Assembly (NCBI RefSeq): GCF_900108085.1
Contig: NZ_FNVR01000001.1
Coordinates: 1 to 62,360, forward strand
DNA from: Algoriphagus boritolerans DSM 17298 = JCM 18970
GTDB taxonomy: Bacteria > Bacteroidota > Bacteroidia > Cytophagales > Cyclobacteriaceae
Reading direction: 5' to 3'
Length of the DNA: 62,360 nt
The notes under the pieces were generated by a model. The model ran no database searches. It was not told the origin of the DNA and saw only the letters and a list, made by a program, of their open reading frames with translations. Below are positions 16,480-25,337 of this stretch, one piece after another. Positions within the stretch are counted from its first letter, which is position 1, and every line of letters begins with the position of its first letter. The position numbers were made by a program, and so were the translations under genes.

Positions 16480-16552
16480 TACTGAAAATAAATAGTAAAA
16501 AACAGATTATTAGATTGCTAATTTACCTTGTCTACTTGTTGAAAAATTGCTT

Positions 16553-17185
16553 TCAATACAATAACTCAATATATCCCCGGTGAAGCTTGACGAGGTTTTC
16601 TTTCTCAAATTGCTTCAAAATCCTTGAAATTACCACACGCGTAGTTCCCAAATCGTTTGCTAAAGTTTGATGGGAGACCGGGATTTTTTTTGAACCTTCA
16701 TTCTTGAAATATTCCGAAAAGTAGTCCTTTACACGAATTTGAATAGGTTTGAAAGCCACATTTCCAAAAGCTGAAAGCAGTTCATCGTATCTGCTTTTAA
16801 AAGTCTTGAGGATAAACTTATTCCATGAAGGGTACTTAAGCTGCCACTCTGCAATCAAGTGGGCAGGCAAAACAAGAATTTCTGAGGGCTTTATAGCTAT
16901 GCCGTTTGCAGTGCTGTAGTAGTCAAAATAGGCGGCTGAAAGAGACATCATGCAGGTTTGCTCCGGCCCAACGTAATACAAGAGAATTTCCCGGTCCTCA
17001 TTTTCCTGATATACTCTCAGTAGTCCTTTGATGACGATGGGCAAAAAATTCAGATATTGACCTTCACGAATGAGGATGTCGCCTTTCTTGGCTTTGATGA
17101 TTTTTCCGTGTTTCAGGATTTCTTTTTGGAGCTCAGGTTCAGAAAAAGATTTTAACTCCTTGAATAAGTCTGCTGATGTTTCCAT
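16553..17185 (-). CDS. Crp/Fnr-family transcriptional regulator
   Basis: The 210-residue product has an N-terminal cyclic-nucleotide-binding-like beta roll (KKGDILIREGQYLNFLPIVI, then a GLLRVYQ segment) and a C-terminal winged helix with ISRILKQFEKENLVKLHRG. It lacks the Fnr cysteine set and the full cAMP-binding arginine-serine motif, so the ligand is unknown; cysteine appears once, in EQTCMMSL. It is typical of the many Bacteroidota Crp-like regulators that respond to redox or nitrosative stress. The DsrE and DUF1059 genes lie downstream with the palindrome between. Confidence 0.88.
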   Translation of the reverse strand: METSADLFKELKSFSEPELQKEILKHGKIIKAKKGDILIREGQYLNFLPIVIKGLLRVYQENEDREILLYYVGPEQTCMMSLSAAYFDYYSTANGIAIKPSEILVLPAHLIAEWQLKYPSWNKFILKTFKSRYDELLSAFGNVAFKPIQIRVKDYFSEYFKNEGSKKIPVSHQTLANDLGTTRVVISRILKQFEKENLVKLHRGYIELLY

Positions 17186-17268
17186 AAAAATGAGATTTGT
17201 TAAAACCTTAATTTATATCATGATCTGATTTAAATTGAACTAGAAGCTTTTTTTCTAGTAAGCTGATT

Positions 17269-17808
17269 CTAAAGTGAATTCATAGTAGAGATGAGTTGCG
17301 AAACTTGTCCTCGATGTCGATCAATATGAAATCGCAAAAACTCCAGGCGTTGATGGAAATCCAAAGCTCCTGAGATCGGGTGGTGCTGGGCTTGGAGTCT
17401 CAGTTCATTTTCCTGCAAGTCTTGGGCAAAAGCTTCAAGAACATTCTGCATATTCAAAAAAGATGTCTTCCAAAAGGATAAAGAACCCCCTAATCGTGGT
17501 GCAGCTACAGCAGGAACCTTTTCGAGCGGTTGCCAAGTCCTCTCAACGATTTGTTCGATGGATAAATCCTTATTATTGAACTCATAAGTGCGAATCATTT
17601 CCCCTTCTCGGATGGCGTGAAGTGTTTTCCACATACCTAAAATCCCTCCCTGTTCCGCCCAATACAGATGTTCGGTATTTTCGATACTATTCCAAACTTC
17701 AGAATTTGGCTTCCACCTCGCCTGAAATTCTGAAAGGTTAGCTATTTGATCCAAGTATCTGTTTCGTGCGGTAGAGACATCTTGTACAAGCTTTTGGACT
17801 TGGTTCAT
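17269..17808 (-). CDS. DinB-family protein
   Basis: The 179-residue product is helical, with three histidines at positions typical for the DinB/YfiT four-helix metal-binding bundle: IENTEHLYWAEQ, FHQRLEFLRFHIDRHRGQV near the C-terminus. Members include bacillithiol transferases and thiol-dependent enzymes; the actual substrate is unknown. It sits alone, about 80 bp upstream of the Crp/Fnr gene on the same strand. Confidence 0.85.
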   Translation of the reverse strand: MNQVQKLVQDVSTARNRYLDQIANLSEFQARWKPNSEVWNSIENTEHLYWAEQGGILGMWKTLHAIREGEMIRTYEFNNKDLSIEQIVERTWQPLEKVPAVAAPRLGGSLSFWKTSFLNMQNVLEAFAQDLQENELRLQAQHHPISGALDFHQRLEFLRFHIDRHRGQVSQLISTMNSL

Positions 17809-17977
17809 TGGAAATGGTTTTGGTGGAAAAAATCAGGGGGATAAAATTCCTTGACCCACTCAAATTAATCACTTGGTCAGAATAATACTAATGACTTGAC
17901 TGTCTTTGTTTTCCAAAATCAAAAAAATCAAGCCTTATTTTATTTTACATTTCAGAATGGCTTGAATCATTCCAATA

Positions 17978-18445
17978 TTAATCCTCCCCAGGTCGGAACT
18001 TCATTTGTAAACCCTGTAAAAAATTCCTCAAAATCTGATCCTTGCATTGTCGGTATTGAGGTTGAGTAGGTCGGCGGAAAAAGGCACTCAACTCGTGCTT
18101 GCTCAGTCTGAAACTTTTCAAGGCGAAAACTGCCAGCATATCGTCATCCTTCATATCCAAGGCAATTTTCAGCTTTCTGAGAATGGCATTGTTATCAAGT
18201 GATTTCTCTGCCACTGGTGTAGAGTCCTCTTTTGGACCGCGCTTTAGGATGATCAATCCATTTAGAAATGCGGCCAAATCCTTGTCGTAGATCGCCTTAT
18301 ACGCTTCATCTTCGTCCTTTTTGAGCCAGTTGCTTACTTCTTCCCGGGTGACAGTAAGGCCACCTTTGCTGAAAATATCCATCATCACAAAGTCATTGAA
18401 ATCGAAAGTGTAGCGGAGGGTTCGAAGGACGTCATTGTTGCTCAT
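17978..18445 (-). CDS. DUF1456 (YehS-like) protein
   Basis: The 155-residue product shows the internal duplication of DUF1456: NNDVLRTLRYTFDFNDFVMM near the start and NNAILRKLKIALDMKDDDML in the second half, each followed by a helix-turn-helix-like segment. It is cytoplasmic and of unknown function. The gene is alone on its strand, flanked by spacers. Confidence 0.9.
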   Translation of the reverse strand: MSNNDVLRTLRYTFDFNDFVMMDIFSKGGLTVTREEVSNWLKKDEDEAYKAIYDKDLAAFLNGLIILKRGPKEDSTPVAEKSLDNNAILRKLKIALDMKDDDMLAVFALKSFRLSKHELSAFFRRPTQPQYRQCKDQILRNFLQGLQMKFRPGED

Positions 18446-18479
18446 GGAGACAAAGATGCTTCAATTTAATGGCAGAGGC

Positions 18480-18900
18480 TCAAAAGGAAGGGAGAAATTT
18501 CCTCCCTTGGTAAAAAAAACCTTGTTTCACAGATGGCACAGATTTGCTTCGCTCAAGAAATTGTTCCCGTTGATTTTCGCAGAAAAAGTCGCAGAGTCTC
18601 ACAGATTATTTCCCTTAGATGGCCACAGAAAAGAACATAGATACTTATGGGTTTCTGTTGCTGGCTGCTCAAAAAAAGCTTTAGCTTTTCTCTGTGTTCT
18701 CTGAAAAGCCTGGAAATATCGAAAGGGTATGCAGTTCTAAATAGTTTTAAGATGAGCCAAACTCCTCTCTTTTTTTCTCTGTGGTAAAATTTTTCCTCTG
18801 ATAGCTGCAGAAAGTGACGCTGAAACGCTTTAATTTTCTCTGGTTACCTATGTGGCTGCGGTGAATAAATACGACCTTTGACCCAGTTCAAAAATCAAAG
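18480..18900. repeat. Spacer of degenerate dispersed repeats
   Basis: No gene is visible here. The stretch is built of fragments such as CACAGATGGCACAGATT, CGCAGAAAAAGTCGCAGAG, TCTCACAGATTA and CTCTGTGGTAAAA, a style of degenerate repeat often seen between genes in Bacteroidota. Some fragments are reverse complements of others, so long weak foldbacks are possible. The promoter of the radical SAM gene must lie near its right end. Confidence 0.45.
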
Positions 18901-18903
18901 CCC

Positions 18904-21075
18904 TTGTCTACCAAAGTCCTTTTTATTACGCCTCCTTTTACCCAGCTCAATACCCCTTATCCGGCGACTGCTTACATCAAGGGATTTTTGAATACGCTTC
19001 AGGTCTCCTCCCGGCAAGCTGATTTGGGAATTGAAGTGATTTTGAAACTTTTCTCCAAAAAAGGACTCAGCCAAGTATTTGAAATGGCTTCAGGCAAAAG
19101 CGAGGAACTTTCAGAGAATTCTGCCCGAATCTTGAGAATGAAGTCGACTTATTTGCAGACGATCGGGACAGTCATTGATTTTTTGCAGGACAAAAATCCC
19201 ACACTTGCTTACCATATTTCCGAAGGAAATTTCCTGCCCGAAGCCAGCCGTTTTGAGCAATTGGATGATTTGGAATGGGCTTTTGGCACTTTGGGAGTTC
19301 GGGATAAAGCAAGGTATCTGGCGACCTTGTATCTGGAAGATATTGGAGATTTGATTACCGAGGCAGTAGATCCTCATTTTGGATTCAGCCGCTACGCCGA
19401 GCGATTGGGAATGTCTGCTTTGACTTTTGACGAAATGGAGGAAGCGCTCCATCAGCCGATGAGTTTGATCGATTCGATGCTGCTGGAGCTTTTGGAAGAA
19501 AAAATCCAAACCTGGAATCCTGAGTCCGTGGCCTTTTCGGTGCCTTTTCCGGGTAATCTCTATGGCGCGCTGAAATGCGGTCAATACCTCAAGCAAAACC
19601 ATCCCAATATTAAAATTTGGATGGGAGGCGGCTATCCCAATACGGAGCTTCGTTCGCTAAAAGATCCGCGGGTTTTCGATTACATCGATTTCATTACCTT
19701 GGACGATGGGGAAGCTCCGATTCAGCTTTTGCTGGATTATTTGGATGGAAAAAGAACCCTGAATGAGCTGAAACGGACCTTTTTTCGTATCGATGGCGAA
19801 GTCAAGTTTTTGAATAATTTCGCCGTAAAAGACCTTCCTCAGCGGGAAGTCGGCACGCCGGATTACAGCGATTTGAAGTTGCGGGATTACCTTTCGGTCA
19901 TTGAGGTGGCAAATCCCATGCACAGACTGTGGAGTGATGGCCGCTGGAATAAGCTGACTTTGGCGCATGGTTGCTATTGGGGCAAATGCACGTTTTGCGA
20001 TATTTCGCTGGATTACATCGGTCGCTACGAACCGATCAATGCTTCGATTCTTTGCGATCGAATCGAGGAAATCATGGCTCAAACCGGTACAAATGGATTT
20101 CATTTTGTAGATGAAGCGGCACCTCCTGCATTGATGCGGGACCTGGCAATTGAGATTTTAAGACGCGGATTGGTGGTGGTTTGGTGGACGAATATCCGCT
20201 TCGAAAACAGCTTCACCGCTGATCTTTGCCGCCTGCTTCGGGCCTCGGGTTGCATTGCTGTTTCGGGAGGCCTGGAGGTAGCATCGGATCGGCTTTTGGC
20301 TCTGATCAAGAAAGGAGTGACCGTCGCACAGGTCGCTCAGGTAACAAACCATTTCACCCAATCAGGCATCATGGTTCATGCCTATCTGATGTACGGTTAC
20401 CCAACTCAGACTGGGCAGGAGACGATCGATTCCATGGAAATGGTGCGCCAATTATTTGAAATTGGAGTTTTGCAATCCGGTTTTTGGCATCGATTTGCCA
20501 TGACGGCCCATAGTCCGGTGGGTTTGGACCCAAAAGCTTTTGGTGTAATGCGAACGGATTTGGAAGTGGGAACTTTTGCAAATAATGAACTGGATTTTAA
20601 CGATCCCGTGGGAGTGGATCATGCACTTTTTTCCGAAGGACTTCGCAAATCGCTCTTTAATTACATGCACGGAGTTGGGTTTGATATTCCGCTCCGGGAT
20701 TGGTTTGATATCAAAGTTCCGCCAACTTCAATACCTAAAAAATACATCGAACGGCAGATTCAAGGCGAGGCGACTCCGAGCTATCGCGATCAAAATCGAA
20801 TTATCTGGATAGGTTCGCCCCCTGAATTAATGGAAACGGAGGAAGGAATCTGTGAATTGATTTTTTCCGGGAAAAAAGAAGACTTCGCCATTGAGCTTCC
20901 CATCGAGTTGGGCGAGTGGGTTTGTTGGCTTTTGGCAAAAGTCGGCTATGAGAAAGACCTAAATACACTGAAGCCGATCCGGGAACATTACGAGCAGGAA
21001 TTGGGAGATTTTCAGGAATTGCTGGACTCTGAAGTTTGGGAGATTCTTCGTGAGCACGGATTGTTGGTTTTTTAA
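18904..21075 (+). CDS. B12-binding-domain radical SAM protein
   Basis: The 723-residue product has an N-terminal cobalamin-binding-like part (VLFITPPFTQLNTPYPATAY, then ESVAFSVPFPGNLYGAL and IKIWMGGGYPNTELR) and a central radical SAM barrel. The cluster cysteines are C357, C362 and C365 in HGCYWGKCTFC, a CX4CX2C spacing rather than the canonical CX3CX2C. FHFVDEAAPP and GGLEVASDRLL are later barrel strands. The C-terminal 150 residues have no domain I recognise. Start is TTG 18904, since no ATG is available before the first conserved strand and a stop lies 14 codons upstream. The substrate is unknown; relatives perform methylations and ring or carbon rearrangements. Confidence 0.85.
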   Translation: MSTKVLFITPPFTQLNTPYPATAYIKGFLNTLQVSSRQADLGIEVILKLFSKKGLSQVFEMASGKSEELSENSARILRMKSTYLQTIGTVIDFLQDKNPTLAYHISEGNFLPEASRFEQLDDLEWAFGTLGVRDKARYLATLYLEDIGDLITEAVDPHFGFSRYAERLGMSALTFDEMEEALHQPMSLIDSMLLELLEEKIQTWNPESVAFSVPFPGNLYGALKCGQYLKQNHPNIKIWMGGGYPNTELRSLKDPRVFDYIDFITLDDGEAPIQLLLDYLDGKRTLNELKRTFFRIDGEVKFLNNFAVKDLPQREVGTPDYSDLKLRDYLSVIEVANPMHRLWSDGRWNKLTLAHGCYWGKCTFCDISLDYIGRYEPINASILCDRIEEIMAQTGTNGFHFVDEAAPPALMRDLAIEILRRGLVVVWWTNIRFENSFTADLCRLLRASGCIAVSGGLEVASDRLLALIKKGVTVAQVAQVTNHFTQSGIMVHAYLMYGYPTQTGQETIDSMEMVRQLFEIGVLQSGFWHRFAMTAHSPVGLDPKAFGVMRTDLEVGTFANNELDFNDPVGVDHALFSEGLRKSLFNYMHGVGFDIPLRDWFDIKVPPTSIPKKYIERQIQGEATPSYRDQNRIIWIGSPPELMETEEGICELIFSGKKEDFAIELPIELGEWVCWLLAKVGYEKDLNTLKPIREHYEQELGDFQELLDSEVWEILREHGLLVF

Positions 21076-21193
21076 AAAATAGACCTTTCCTTTAACTATC
21101 ATGCTTTTCGGCTTAATCCAATAGTAGTTTTTGTTTCGTTCCTTTTAAACTTATCCGTCATTCACGGATTAAGTAAATACACCTAATTCTTTT

Positions 21194-22042
21194 ATGCAAT
21201 CAATTATCCGTTTCCTTATTCTCAGTCTTTGCCTTTCCACTTTTGGGTGCGCTTTCAAATCCGTACAGCGAAGCAAAAACATTTCCTACATGCAGGCGAA
21301 TTCAGAAATGAATTTGCCGGAAAAGCAGCTGAATATTTTTTCGCCCAAAAAAGCCAAAAATCTCCCAGTTTTGATCTTCTATTATGGGGGAAGCTGGAAA
21401 AGTGGCAAGAAGGAGTTGTACAGTTTCCTTGGAAATCGATTGGCTCGAAGAGGTGTAGTTGCTGTGATGGTCGACTATCCGCTCAACCCGGAATTTCAAG
21501 TGCCTTCGATGGAGGCAGCGGCTACCAATGCCGTGATCTGGACCGCTGAAAATATTAGAGAATATGGTGGGAATCCTGATCAGCTCTTTGTTTCAGGGCA
21601 TTCTGCCGGGGGACATTTGGCAAGTTTGGTTGCGGTGAAAGACTCCAATTTTGAGCAACTCGGGAAAGAAAATCCATTGAAAGGGGCAGTTCTGATCGAT
21701 CCTGCGGGTTTGGATATGTATTCCTATCTGATGGAAACAAGTGAAGGAGAGGGAAAGAAATACACGAATGCTTTCACCACTGATCCCGAGATTTGGAAAC
21801 AATCTTCGCCGATTTTCTTTTTGGAAGCCGGTCAGATTCCGATGTTGATTCTGGAAGGAGAGGAAACCTATCCAAGCATTCGGGCAGGAAGGGGTAGATT
21901 TACGAAAGTGGCAGAAGAAAAGGGGTTGGATGTGGAGGTAAAAATCTATCCCAAGAAAAAGCACATTCCGATGATTACCCAGTTCCTTTGGACTTGGAGT
22001 AGGGGATATGAAGATGTGTTAGAGTTTTTAGAGAAAAGGTGA
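21194..22042 (+). CDS. Lipoprotein alpha/beta hydrolase (esterase-like)
   Basis: The 282-residue product has a lipoprotein signal with a lipobox ending LSTFGC (Cys19). The core shows VLIFYYGGSWKSG (oxyanion loop), the nucleophile elbow FVSGHSAGGHLAS and a late KKKHIPMI histidine. The arrangement resembles BD-FAE and carboxylesterase families that deacylate sugars or small esters. It should sit on the inner or outer membrane facing the periplasm. It stands alone, 118 bp after the radical SAM gene. Confidence 0.85.
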   Translation: MQSIIRFLILSLCLSTFGCAFKSVQRSKNISYMQANSEMNLPEKQLNIFSPKKAKNLPVLIFYYGGSWKSGKKELYSFLGNRLARRGVVAVMVDYPLNPEFQVPSMEAAATNAVIWTAENIREYGGNPDQLFVSGHSAGGHLASLVAVKDSNFEQLGKENPLKGAVLIDPAGLDMYSYLMETSEGEGKKYTNAFTTDPEIWKQSSPIFFLEAGQIPMLILEGEETYPSIRAGRGRFTKVAEEKGLDVEVKIYPKKKHIPMITQFLWTWSRGYEDVLEFLEKR

Positions 22043-22062
22043 TAAGAGGAAGTATCAAATCC

Positions 22063-22293
22063 GTGAAAATTTACCGTTATAGAAGTTGGTAAAATGCCAA
22101 TTGGAAAAAGAACCAAGACATATTAGATAGTTTTCCAACAGCCCAAATCATTAAAGGGAATAGAGCCGGGTTTAAAATAGTTGGTAATAAATATCGACTG
22201 ATCATCGAAGTTAATTTCGATGATAACTTGGTAAAAACTTGTTTTATAGGTACTCTTTCAGAGTATGACCAGATAGACGCAAGTACAATCTAA
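22063..22293 (+). pseudogene. higB: HigB-type toxin remnant
   Basis: From GTG 22063 the frame reads VKIYRYRSW, TAA (22090-22092), then [28 protein letters not shown] and [15 protein letters not shown] before TAA. The NKYRLI strand and the closing EYDQIDA are typical of HigB mRNA-interferase toxins of the RelE fold. The internal stop and a missing N-terminal third mean no active toxin can be made. It lies directly upstream of an equally damaged HigA-like gene. Confidence 0.7.
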
Positions 22294-22306
22294 TTTTCGA
22301 CAAAAA

Positions 22307-22693
22307 ATGGAAATCTAAAATAGCTGGTATCTCCTTGAAAATGAAGCTGATTTTGAATTAGCAAGAGAGCGCTATGAAGCTTTAAAGAACTCCGTTGAAG
22401 GCTCAAAAGACCATGAGGAAAAAATGCTTTTGGTGCATTTGATGTTAGAATATGAAAACAAATTATGGGATCTGCCTGAGGTTGATCCTATCGAAATAAT
22501 CAAAATCCGAATACAGGATTTTGGGTATAACGCAGCGACTTTGGCCAAAGAATATGGTGACAAGGGAACAGTCAGCAAAGTGTTGAATTACAAGCAGTCG
22601 CTTTCGCTATCCATGATTAGAAAATTTAGCCAACTTCTTAAAATACCAGCGGAATGGTTAATAAAAGAATGTCCATTAAAGAACGCGGGCTAA
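22307..22693 (+). pseudogene. higA: HigA-type antitoxin, interrupted near its start
   Basis: The frame starts at ATG 22307 as MEI followed by TAA (22316-22318) and then runs open as NSWYLLENEADFELARERYE to a TAA at 22693. The C-terminal part (LAKEYGDKGTVSKVLNYKQS, MIRKFSQLLKIPAEWLIKE) is the helix-turn-helix of HigA antitoxins. An internal ATG at 22424 could still give an 89-residue product with an intact DNA-binding domain, so residual repressor activity is possible. The gap to the HigB remnant is 13 bp, as in intact higBA operons. Confidence 0.65.
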
Positions 22694-22738
22694 GAAAAGG
22701 AGAACCCTTAGTTTCATTGTAATATTTTTTCCTCGCTA

Positions 22739-23941
22739 TTATTCGAACGCCTGATAGATCATTTGCTTAAATTTATTTTCATAGTAGGAGCTGTACGGTG
22801 CAACCTGTGTCATGAAAATGGCGACCATCTCCTCTTTTGGATCTATAAAGAAATAGGTACAATAAGCCCCGTTCCAATAGAATGTGCCTTCTGAGCCCAG
22901 GGCTTTGGTATCAGCCAGGTCATCCACTACAGCAAAGCCAAAACCGAAACCTTTTCCCGGATCCTGAAAAAGATCCTTGCTCTGATTCATACGCATGAGT
23001 TCTACGGTTTTGGAACTTAGGTATCTTTTCCCATCCAATTCACCTCCGTTTAGCATCATTCTGGCAAAAAGCGAATAATCCTGTGCTGTCGAAAAAAGCG
23101 CGTTGGCTCCTGCGAAAACTGTAATTCCTGAAGTTGCGGTTTGTCTTGGAGATTTAATCAACTTGCCAGCGTCGTCATAGGTATGCAGTACTGTCATGCG
23201 CTTTGCCTGCTCTTCTGAAAGATTGTACCCGGTATCCTTCATTCCCAGCGGGTCAAAAAGTCGTTTCTGAAGGAATTCAGCTACCGTCTGACCGGAGAAT
23301 ACTTCAATCAATCGCGCCAAGATATCGGGGGAAGCGGAATAGTACCATTGCTCACCGGGATGCCCATAGAGTGGAAGCTTTGCATAAGCTGAGACCCTTG
23401 CGGCAATATCCTTGTGCTGGGTGTAATAAAGTCCCCGAATGACCTCTTCATCGACTTTTGTACTTCCCAATCCATGTGAAAATCCAGCCGTCTGACTCAT
23501 CAGTTGAGCGATGGTGATCGGTGATTTGACAGGTTCCAAACCTCCTTCAGTTCCCAGCTTTGGGTCTTTGGCAACCTTGGCATCCTTAAATTCCGGAAGG
23601 TATTTGTGAAGTGGATCGTTAAGAAAAAAGTGACCTTCTTCATACAGCATCATAAAAGCCGCGGTAATGATAGGCTTGGTCATGGACTGAATGTAGTAGA
23701 TCTGATCTGAGCTAGCAGGAGTTTTCGCAGAAAAGTCATTGTATCCCAAGGCTGATTCATGGACTTTTTCGCCGTTTTTATAAACTAAAGTGACAACACC
23801 GGGTAATCTGCCTTCATCGATCTCGTTTTGGAAATAGGCGTCGTAGCGGGTAAGACGGTCTGTGGAAAGACTGGATTGAGCTAAGCCTGAACAAATCAGG
23901 ACTAGTGAAAAGAGGATTGTGGAAAGGGTTTTTTGGATCAT
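22739..23941 (-). CDS. Secreted beta-lactamase-family serine hydrolase
   Basis: The 400-residue product has a signal peptide ending LICSGLAQ. The class C beta-lactamase/esterase fold is shown by the catalytic SMTK (Ser86-Lys89) and the second motif in WYYSASPD; the third, KTG-like element is replaced by a glycine-rich strand in the C-terminal third. LPGVVTLVYKNGEKV is the usual first strand pair. Such proteins act mostly as esterases or D-aminopeptidases rather than as resistance enzymes. It is a single-gene unit, tail-to-tail with the HigA remnant. Confidence 0.88.
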   Translation of the reverse strand: MIQKTLSTILFSLVLICSGLAQSSLSTDRLTRYDAYFQNEIDEGRLPGVVTLVYKNGEKVHESALGYNDFSAKTPASSDQIYYIQSMTKPIITAAFMMLYEEGHFFLNDPLHKYLPEFKDAKVAKDPKLGTEGGLEPVKSPITIAQLMSQTAGFSHGLGSTKVDEEVIRGLYYTQHKDIAARVSAYAKLPLYGHPGEQWYYSASPDILARLIEVFSGQTVAEFLQKRLFDPLGMKDTGYNLSEEQAKRMTVLHTYDDAGKLIKSPRQTATSGITVFAGANALFSTAQDYSLFARMMLNGGELDGKRYLSSKTVELMRMNQSKDLFQDPGKGFGFGFAVVDDLADTKALGSEGTFYWNGAYCTYFFIDPKEEMVAIFMTQVAPYSSYYENKFKQMIYQAFE

Positions 23942-24002
23942 GTGTTTTTGGGAGTAAAAAGAGACTCGAATTAGAAATCCTTAGTCTCAAAAGGGTTCGA
24001 TT

Positions 24003-24239
24003 TTAAGAAATCAATTCGCTGACCAATAAATCTTGATCCAATTCTTCCCAATGGATTCCTTCTCCATTTCCGACAAACCTCCAATTTTCCAACTGCTCTT
24101 TGGTAGCTTCCCGGAGCCTTGGAAACCATTCAAGTGGAATTCCAATTTCACGACCGTCTTCCAAGAAAATGGTCATTTTTTCATTCGAAAAAGCGAGATT
24201 TACAGCTTGGTTCGATTTAAGATTAATTAAAGTACTCAT
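24003..24239 (-). CDS. DUF2442 small protein
   Basis: The 78-residue product ends with GIHWEELDQDLLVSEL, the signature end of DUF2442, and contains DGREIGIPLEWFPRL. Genes for DUF2442 proteins often follow DUF4160 genes, and the pair has been proposed as a toxin-antitoxin-like module. That arrangement is present here: the ATG lies within the ancestral 3' end of the DUF4160 frame. Confidence 0.88.
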   Translation of the reverse strand: MSTLINLKSNQAVNLAFSNEKMTIFLEDGREIGIPLEWFPRLREATKEQLENWRFVGNGEGIHWEELDQDLLVSELIS

Positions 24240-24453
24240 CCCAGCGTGTTTCTAATATTTCTAAATTCAATTAGATCAAAATACGAATTTCCCGCAACTC
24301 GATGGCTGAAAACTTTTTTGATACCACCAGTTCGATTGGGTTTAAATTGAATTTGGCCGTCATGCCGGATTTTTCGGTATGAACATGCTTTGGCAAATGA
24401 TCATTGCTATAGAAGAAAAATCTAAATCCATTTTGCTTGAATATGGTCGGCAT
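24223..24453 (-). pseudogene. DUF4160 protein with premature TAA
   Basis: From ATG 24453 the frame reads MPTIFKQNGFRFFFYSND, LPKHVHTEKSG and FSAIELREIRILI, then TAA (24271-24273). The same frame then continues LNLEILETRWDEYFN to a second TAA at 24223-24225. That tail matches the family C-terminus, and the stop probably arose by GAA to TAA. The 60-residue remnant lacks the last helix. The ancestral end overlaps the start of the DUF2442 gene by 17 bp, so the pair was translationally coupled. DUF4160 is a candidate toxin partner of DUF2442. Confidence 0.7.
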
Positions 24454-24486
24454 ACTTCTAAATTTAATCAAAAACTTATTTGATTC

Positions 24487-25323
24487 ATGTCTCACCTTGA
24501 AACCTCCTACACTACCCATGATGGCCTAAAACTTTACCTCCAAGCTTGGATGCCAGAGAATCCAATAGCCGGAATGTTGCTTGTTCATGGTTTGGGAGAG
24601 CATAGCGGTCGGTATGGACATATAGTCGAAAAGCTAAATAACTTGGGGGTGGCGGTATTTACCTTTGATGGGAGAGGTCATGGAAAATCAGCTGAAGGAA
24701 AGCCAACGGCCTACTTTGATTCTTATGAAGACTACTTAAAGGACATCGATGCACTTTTTGGAAAAGTAAAAGCCTATCTCCCGGGAAAGCCTTCCTTTCT
24801 TTATGGACACAGCATGGGGGGAGGATTGGTGGCAGCCTATGTTTTGAAGTATAAACCTCATGCCACGGGGGTAATAATGAGTTCGCCTGCGATCAAAGAG
24901 GCAGAGGGCACATCCTACTTATTGATTACACTTTCGGGTTTGATGAATAAACTTATGCCTAGGTTTAAAGTCTTGAAATTGGATGTGGCTGGAATCTCCA
25001 GGATTCCTGGAGAAGTGGAGAAATACAAGACAGATCCACTGATATATCAGGAAAATATTCCTGCCCGGACGGGCTATGAGCTGTATCAGATGATGCAGTA
25101 CATCCAAAGCCAGGCAGCGAATTTTAAACTTCCATTTCTCCTGATTCATGGAGACGCGGACAGACTGACAAACCCAAAGGGATCAGAATTGCTAGCTCAA
25201 AAAGCAAAATCAGCTGATAAGACCTACAGGATTTTTCCGGGGGGATATCATGAGCTGATCAACGATTCTGATCGGGAGGAAGTGATGATGGAGATTATAA
25301 ATTGGGTAGAAAAAAGGATTTGA
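24487..25323 (+). CDS. Monoacylglycerol-lipase-like alpha/beta hydrolase
   Basis: The 278-residue cytoplasmic product contains LLVHGLGEHSGRYGHI (oxyanion region), VFTFDGRGHGKSAEG, the nucleophile elbow FLYGHSMGGGLVAAY, then LLIHGDADRLTNPKGS (acid) and FPGGYHELIND (His). This order is that of the S33-related monoacylglycerol lipase/lysophospholipase group. Substrate is presumably a lipid ester. Its promoter region is shared with the divergent DUF4160-DUF2442 pair; only 33 bp separate the two start codons. Confidence 0.9.
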   Translation: MSHLETSYTTHDGLKLYLQAWMPENPIAGMLLVHGLGEHSGRYGHIVEKLNNLGVAVFTFDGRGHGKSAEGKPTAYFDSYEDYLKDIDALFGKVKAYLPGKPSFLYGHSMGGGLVAAYVLKYKPHATGVIMSSPAIKEAEGTSYLLITLSGLMNKLMPRFKVLKLDVAGISRIPGEVEKYKTDPLIYQENIPARTGYELYQMMQYIQSQAANFKLPFLLIHGDADRLTNPKGSELLAQKAKSADKTYRIFPGGYHELINDSDREEVMMEIINWVEKRI

Positions 25324-25337
25324 TTTTATCCAATTGC

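Noticed and set aside
18446..18903. Possible CRISPR-like or tRNA content in the repeat spacer
   Set aside because: The repeats are degenerate, unevenly spaced and partly inverted, with no regular spacers and no cloverleaf, so they are dispersed repeat debris.
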